From positions 476,326 to 540,325 of the forward strand of contig JAJNNX010000035.1 of the NCBI GenBank assembly GCA_023159155.1: a DNA stretch of 64,000 nt, given 5' to 3'. The notes below the pieces were generated by a model. That model saw only the letters and a list, made by a program, of their open reading frames with translations, did not search any database and was not told the DNA's origin. The translations under genes were made by a program, and so were the position numbers. The stretch comes from Ustulina deusta. Lineage: Eukaryota > Ascomycota > Sordariomycetes > Xylariales > Xylariaceae. Positions 57,222 through 64,000 of this stretch are shown here, piece after piece (position 1 is the stretch's first letter; each line of letters starts with the position of its first letter).

Positions 57222-60200
57222 TAAGTTAATCTATTATATTGCTAAGCAGCACAGCTATTTTTTTAATTTAATCTTATAAATAAAAACTATACTTAGAAAA
57301 CTTTTTGCCTAGTCAACCAAACATTTACTCCTATTAATTAAATAAAACGCTTATATATTAAGCTTTATAACTATTATAAAAAGCTCTATATTATATACTA
57401 GGTTTTAACACTTAATCAATTAAAAAAAAAGTTAAACAAAGGTTTTTATAAAAACTAATACTTTCTACTACTTTTAAATAGCTTTTTAGCTAACCATTAA
57501 ACATTTCTAAAAAAAAGCAATCTTTTTAATAGCTATTTTATATAATATACTAAATCTATAGCGTTTTTTGCTACGCTATAATAAGTAGCATAACTTTTTT
57601 TAGTCTTTTTTTATTTTAATTATTAAATTATATATTACAAGATTTTTTATACTAAAAAACTAGCAAATAATCTTTTTAATATTTTTTAAGTTATTTATAA
57701 CTACTAATAAATTTTTCTAAAACTTTAATATTTTAAATACTAATTAATATTTTATTATTTTATTATTATTAATTAATAATTTAGAGTTTAATATAATATA
57801 AGTGATTATTTTTTTATTAGTAGTATATTTATAAAAAAAAGTCTAAAAGTTAATTTTTTTAATATTTATTTAAAAAATTATTATAGTTTTATAATATAAA
57901 AAACTTTTATAATATTTTATTATATTTTTTCTAACAAATAATTTTATTTAAAAAAATATAATTAATATTATTTTATTAATTAGTTGTTTTAAAGCACTAT
58001 GTTAAATATTTAATAGTTTATTTATTAGTTTTAATAATTAAAAATCTTTTTTAATATAATAAAATATACTAATAGCTATTTATTTATTTATTTATTATAT
58101 TATTATGTTTTTATAGTATAAATTATACTAGCAATTTTTTTAATAGCTATTATAATAGTTTTAATAAAAAAGCATATTAATAATTAGTTTTTAAAAGCTA
58201 TTGTTTTATTATTTAAATATATTATATTAAAATAGCTTTATATATTCTTATTATTTTATATAAACAAACTTCCTAGTAGCCCTTAAAATATTAAATAATC
58301 CTTTAAATATAATTTTTTTAAAAAAGTTTATATTAAATAAATACTTTATATACTAATATATCTTTTATTATAATTATATAAAACTACCGGGCCCTTGCTA
58401 TATTAATACCCTAAGTTAAGTTTTTTAATTTAATAATTATATATTATTATATAACAAACTTTTTCTATAGCTTTATAAATTTTTTTTTCTATTTTAAGCG
58501 CTTATTAAAATATACTTTTAAAAACATAATATTTTTTATTAGTTTAATAACTACACTTAAAAATATTATATAAGTTATAGCTCTTATAATAACTATTAAA
58601 AATATATATTAAAAAAAATTTTAATATAAACTTTATATTATAATATATTATTTATTTTTTATAAATAACCTATATATTTTTTAATGCCTAATAATTTTTA
58701 CTAACCTTAAAACTAATTATAGTTAACTATATTTAAATAAATAATAAATCTTTTATAAAATATTAAAATATATAGTAAAAATAAAAGTAAAAATAATAGT
58801 AAACTTTAAAAACCCCTAGCTTATAGCACTATAAATTCTATTTATTTATCATTAAAACTGAAAAACGCTATATATAACGTTATAAAGCTTTTTACTTATG
58901 AAACTACTTATAATAAAAAGCGTTTAATTTATAGCATATATATTAATTATTTATAATTTATTATATTAAATATTTTAAATATATCTAGCAAAAAAAGAAT
59001 TATGTTTTTTTATTTTAGCGCTTAGTAAACTTTTTCAATTATTATTTTAACAATTACTTCGGTAAACCGCTGCTTCTAATTATTTATATAACTTTTTAAT
59101 AATAAGTTATTAAACTTTATAATATTCATAATATATATATATATCTTTTTTTAAAGCTTTTTTTATTATATTAATAAATAATATAGAATATTAGCTGTTT
59201 ATTATAAGTTTAACTATTAAAAGTTTTCTAAGCTTTATAATTATTATTATTTATATTATATAAAATCTTTTAAAATAATAGCTAAATATAAAACTAACCT
59301 AGTAAAACTTTACTAACTTATATTATAAAAATATATTATAAACTTTTACTAGGCTATTTAAAATTAAGTTTTTATTAAAAAGATTTTATAATAAAAACCT
59401 ATAAACTATTATTATATCTTTTTTAATAATTTTTTAGTAGTTATTATAATTTAAAAACTAGTTTAATATATTATTTAGGTTTATTAAAAAAACTAAGAAA
59501 AAATAATTAGCTAGTTTTTAAACTTCTTAAAAAAATTATATTTATTTAATAAAGCTTTATAAAGCTTTAAAATTTTAAAAAGCTTTAACTACTGCTTTTT
59601 TTTTATAGCTAGATTACTATGTTTTATTAATTATATATTTTAAATTAAAATAAGTTTTTATTAAGAAATCTTAAGTTTTTTTGGTTGTTTTTATATAAAA
59701 TAGTATATATATTTTTTATTTTTGTTTCTGCTGTTATAACTTTTAATATTACTTATAAAGCTACTTAGCTATTTTAGCTAATTATTTTTAATAATATAAA
59801 AAGCTTAGCAATAATTATAGGCTAGTTTATAAATATATTAAAAGCTCTATTAAGTTTTTAAAATATTTTTTAATATTATAAATATTTTAGTTTTTATTTT
59901 TATATAGTTATATTTAGTTTATTTATAACTAGTTCTAGTTTTCAGTAATATATATAAAACTTTTTAATATTATACTAAGGTTTATAAATATTTAAAATAT
60001 TTTATAATTTAAATTTTAAATCTTTTTTATTTTTAATATATAATTATAAAACTTTTTAAAACTTATATTAAATTAATAATAAATTTTTATTATTTTTTTA
60101 TAACTTATAAGTTTTAGTATATTATAAACTTAAATTTTATTATCATTTAATAATATATATTTTAAATAGTTTTATATTAAATAATATAAATTAAAATTAT

Positions 60201-60479
60201 TTATAAATAAATATTATTTAAAAAATAGTTTAAATAAAAGTTTTTATATAAAATTTAACTATTTTATATTTATTAAACTTAATAAATAAATTAATTAAAT
60301 TATAATAGCGCTTTTTTTATTACTTATTTCAATGGTTATTTAATTTTTTATATATTTTATGTTTAGTGTTTTTAAAACAATTTATTTATTAATATATAAA
60401 GCAGTTCTATTATTTTTTTAAACAATATAATAATTATTTCTAAAGCAATAAAAAGCTTTAATTTTTATATATAATAATT

Positions 60480-60600
60480 AATATAGTCTTAGTAAAATAT
60501 GCTAAGACCTTGGGCCTATATAGCAATAAAATAAAAAACCTACATATAAACCAACTTATAGCTTTATAGCTATATATATAAAGTCTATATTTATTTATTT
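60480..60600. mobile_element. LTR-like repeat, left-part copy
   Basis: Matches 50826-50940: ATAGTCTTAG, TATAGCAATAAAATAA, AACTTATAGCTTTATAGC and TATATATATAAAGT occur in the same order. This suggests at least one further element or a nested insertion. Confidence 0.5.
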
Positions 60601-61636
60601 TATAAAAAATTTTTTTAAAATCTTTATTTATAATATTAATAAACTAGCTATAAAAGCTTTACTTAACTAATTATAATATTACTTTAAACTTATTAATTAT
60701 TTATTAATAAATATTTAAAAGATATATATTTTTTATTTTATTATAATTAATATATTTTATAGGATATTTTATAATATAAATAAACCTAACTTTAATATAA
60801 CTTTAAAAAAAAACTTCTAATTTTTTTATTACTTACAAATAAATAACTAATAAAAAACTTAACTTTAAATTTTTTATAAACGTTTTAAGCAATCTAATAC
60901 TTAAAAAAAATCAAAAATTTTTTTTTTAAAACTAAAAAAAAATTTCTAAATAAAAACTTAAATAATTTAATATAAATAATATATTTAAAAATATTTTGAA
61001 ATATATAAAAGCTAATTAGTTTTATAATTTTTTATTATTTTTAATAAAACTGTTTTAATAAATTAAAAAAATAAAACATTAAATTTTTGCTATATTCTTT
61101 TAATACTTTTATAAAATAACTATAATTTAATAATAAAAAACATATTTAAAAACATTAATTTTAAACATTCTAATTTTATTACGTTGTTTATTTTTTATTT
61201 TATTAATTTATTTATTAATACTTTTAATTTTATTTATATTAAAAAAACTAAAATATAAAAAACTAACTATAGTAAATTTATTAAAAATAAAATTTTATTT
61301 AATAATTAAGTTTATAAACTAATAAAAAAATTAAATAAAAATATTATTATTTTTTAAACTAAAAATAATTAAATTTAAGATATTATAAGCTAATTAAAAA
61401 AATATTTTTATTTAACTAAAAAATTATTTAATAATATTACTAAAATATTTTAAGCTTTATTAATAATTTATTATAATTTTAATTAAACTATTATTATTTA
61501 TAAAAATTTTAAAGTTTATATATAAAACTAATAAAAATAAAAATTATAAAACTATTTTTATATAAACTTAAAAAATAATTTATATAAAAATTTTATTAAT
61601 TTAAAAATTTTTATAAAATTATTTAATATATAACAC

Positions 61637-62093
61637 AAGCTTGCTTTATATATAAACTTGTTTTATACTTTTTTTTTTATATTTTTAGATATAATTTCTT
61701 AGTAAAAGTATTTATTCTACTTTTTTCTAACTTTATTAAATTAATAGTTATAATAAAATAGAATATATATTTAGGTTTGTAATAAAAAATCAAGTCTAAA
61801 AATAATTTCTTTAATTTTATATTTATTTTATTTTTAAAAATATTTAAGTTTTAAAAAATTATAGAGATTATTTTAGTATAGTTTATTATAATAGTAAAAA
61901 CAAAATAAATATAAAATAAAATAAAATTTTTTTTAAATATATAATTTAATTTTAAATCAAACTATATAATTTATTTTATTATAATTTTTAAATTAATTAA
62001 GTTAGTTAAAATAACTTAAATATTTTATTAATAAATTTATATAAAAAAATATATATAAAAAGTGCAAAACAAACTTATATATAAAACAAGCTT
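61637..62093. mobile_element. Foldback (MITE-like) element, copy A
   Basis: 457 bp bounded by 32-bp inverted termini: 61637-61668 begins AAGCTTGCTTTATATATAA and the reverse complement of 62062-62093 begins AAGCTTGTTTTATATATAA, with only a handful of mismatches. The interior is also an imperfect palindrome. There is no coding frame, as expected for a non-autonomous element. Confidence 0.65.
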
Positions 62094-62142
62094 ATAACAT
62101 ATATTGTTAATAAAATTATTAAATTAATATAATATATAATAT

Positions 62143-62584
62143 AAGCTTGTTTTGTAATTTTTCTATATATTTTTATATAAAAGTTCTTTAGCAAAATACT
62201 TAATTTACTTTTTCGAACTATTTTAAGTTAGTAGCTATAATAAAATAAAATATATAATTAGATTTATAATTAAATTATAAATCTAAAAAAATAATTTTTT
62301 TTTAATTTTATAGCTATTTTATTTATAGTGTTATAATAAACTATGTTAAAATAATCTTTATAATTTTTCAAAATTTAGAATTTTTTAAAAATAAAATAGC
62401 TATAAAATTATAGAAATTATTTTTTAATTTTCTATTTAATTATAAACCTAAATATATATTTTATTTTAGTATAACTACTAACTTAAGAAAGTTAATAAAA
62501 ATAAGGTAAATAGCTTTACTAAAAGATTATATATAAAAATATAAAGAAAAAAGTGCAAAATAAGCTTGTGTGCAAAGCAAGCTT
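62143..62584. mobile_element. Foldback (MITE-like) element, copy B
   Basis: 442 bp, 49 bp right of copy A and related to it. It starts AAGCTTGTTTTGTAATTTTT and ends with the inverse, GCAAAGCAAGCTT. The two halves (62143-62340 and 62380-62584) are long imperfect inverted repeats; AATTTTATAGCTATTTTATTT near 62315 is mirrored by AAATAAAATAGCTATAAAATT-type sequence near 62390. A ~50-bp centre separates them. Confidence 0.65.
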
Positions 62585-64000
62585 ATATTATAAGGTATAA
62601 TATAAAATAAACTAAATATATAAATTTAATTAAATAAAAATCTAATTTAAAGAATTAAACTTTTAGTAAATCTAGCTATTAATTTTTAATAATTTTTAAA
62701 AACTTTAGAGTATTTATTTTAAAATAATTCAAATAAACTTTAATTATATAAAAAAACCCCCTATTAAAATAATAAAACTTATTTTTTTGTATAATAAAAA
62801 AAATATATATATATATAATAAAATTTTTTTTAATAATTTATTTAATTTAAAAAATAAATAAAATTAATAAAAGTTTTTTTATTAATTTTTTATTTTATTT
62901 TAGCTAAAATATATAATTAAAATAAATAAATAATTTTTAAAATATTTACTTCATTATAAATTAATAATATTAAAATAAAAAGTTTAGTTTTATATAATAT
63001 TAAAACTTATATATATTTTTTTATAATTAGCTATAAATTTATATAATAAATTAAGCAATAATTAAAAATAAAAATAATTTATTTAATTAAGTTTTAAAAA
63101 CTTTATAACTACTATAATAAAATAATAAATAAAATTTATAAATATTTAATATATATAATAAAAATTAATAATTAATAATTTAGAAACTAAATATTTTAAA
63201 TTATTAATTTTAGTTATAATATTATTATTAATATTAAATAACTAATAAAATAAAATATTTTAATAAAAACCTAAAAATAATAACTAATCTAACTTAATAA
63301 TTTATTTTTATTAGCTTAGTTTTTATTAATAATTACGTTTAAACTTTTTAATTATAAATAATAAATTTTAAACTTAAAAAAAAAATACTAACTAATATAA
63401 CTAAATATTAAAAAAATACTATTAAATATTAAAATAACTGTTTAAAAATAAAACAATTATTTGAAATGTAATTAAAACTAAAAAAATATAAAAAAGATCT
63501 AAAACTTTAAAACTTAAAACTAAAAAGGTTTATATAATAACTTTTAAAAAAAAAACTAAGCTATTATTAAAAAAATCCTATAAAACTTTTAGAACTACCT
63601 TTATTAAAATAAATAAAAGAAATTAGCTAAAAAAAACTCTAAAAAAACTTATTATTATTAAATTTATAATAATTAAAAATAATTATATAAAATTGTTTAA
63701 AAAAAATTAGCTATAATTAATACTTTATAAAAAAAAACTTAAATTAATTAAATAATTTTATAAAAAGCTTTTAATAATAAACTAATTTTATTTAAAAAAA
63801 AACTTTAAATATATAACTTTAATATTAAAATTTTAAAAAATTTTAATTATTATATTTAAAAAAATATATTTTTAAAAAAAGTCTAAAAATTTACTCCTAT
63901 TTTAACTAAGGTTTAATATAGTATTAAAACTTAATAATAAAAAATATATTTAAAAAACTTTATTAATATTAAATATTTATAAAATTTATTAAAAAAAAAG

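Larger units (their letters stand above)
50690..64000. other. AT-rich, RIP-like, gene-free block
   Basis: 13.3 kb to the window edge composed almost entirely of A and T, with no coding frame of note on either strand. Remaining cytosines sit mostly in AGCT/CT contexts, while CA and TG dinucleotides are scarce. This is the pattern left by RIP, which converts CpA to TpA on both strands. The block contains dispersed repeats and foldback elements listed separately. In Pezizomycotina such blocks are heterochromatic dead transposons at centromeres, subtelomeres or isochores; which applies here cannot be read from the window. A short ACCGGGCCC remnant at about 58384 is an unmutated island. Confidence 0.85.

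Noticed and set aside
50690..64000. Possible mitochondrial or plasmid DNA because of the AT content
   Set aside because: No mitochondrial protein, rRNA or tRNA sequence is visible, the block is continuous with nuclear genes, and its pattern fits RIP of repeats.

Overview
This window is nuclear DNA of a filamentous ascomycete (Pezizomycotina, most likely a Sordariomycete). The evidence is short introns (mostly 50-150 nt) with GTAAGT/GTATGT-type donors, a housekeeping set typical of fungi (RFT1, DBP3, ISU1, a Ubp14-type deubiquitinase, MAD2, GUF1), intergenic DNA peppered with TAGGTACCTA-type micro-repeats, and a 13 kb extremely AT-rich block at the right end that looks destroyed by repeat-induced point mutation (RIP). 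The assignment rests on gene structure and protein recognition by eye; no search was run.

Layout. 1-3735: 5' part of a large, low-complexity MIT-domain protein on the minus strand, running off the left edge. 6.4-16.7 kb: accessory metabolic genes. These are a secreted SGNH/GDSL esterase (CE16-like) with an apparent 29-nt intron, a carotenoid-cleavage-type dioxygenase, a divergent homogentisate 1,2-dioxygenase homologue convergent with it, and a sugar-porter MFS transporter. 16.7-21.1 kb is gene-poor. 21.2-23.4 kb: a secreted GMC flavin oxidoreductase with three introns. 24.5-37.9 kb: a compact block of conserved housekeeping genes (RFT1, DBP3, ISU1, UBP14/USP5-type, MAD2, GUF1). 39.4-44.9 kb: three sugar-acid catabolism genes, namely a D-galactonate-dehydratase-like enolase-superfamily enzyme, a KduD-like SDR and a DHDPS/KDG-aldolase-family enzyme. 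Together they could oxidise, dehydrate and split an aldonic acid to pyruvate plus an aldehyde. 45-48 kb is gene-poor with G-rich repeats. 47.9-48.3 kb: what looks like a cytochrome b5 domain cut off from a cytochrome b2-type flavoenzyme. 49.0-50.45 kb: two unrecognised genes, one of which appears only after splicing (a predicted 125-residue protein with two membrane segments). 50.69-64 kb: AT-rich, gene-free, RIP-like block containing LTR-like dispersed repeats and two adjacent foldback elements of about 450 bp.

Exon coordinates were worked out by hand from splice consensus, frame continuity and family conservation. All multi-exon models below keep frame and give a total length divisible by three. 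No convincing tRNA, rRNA or CRISPR was seen.
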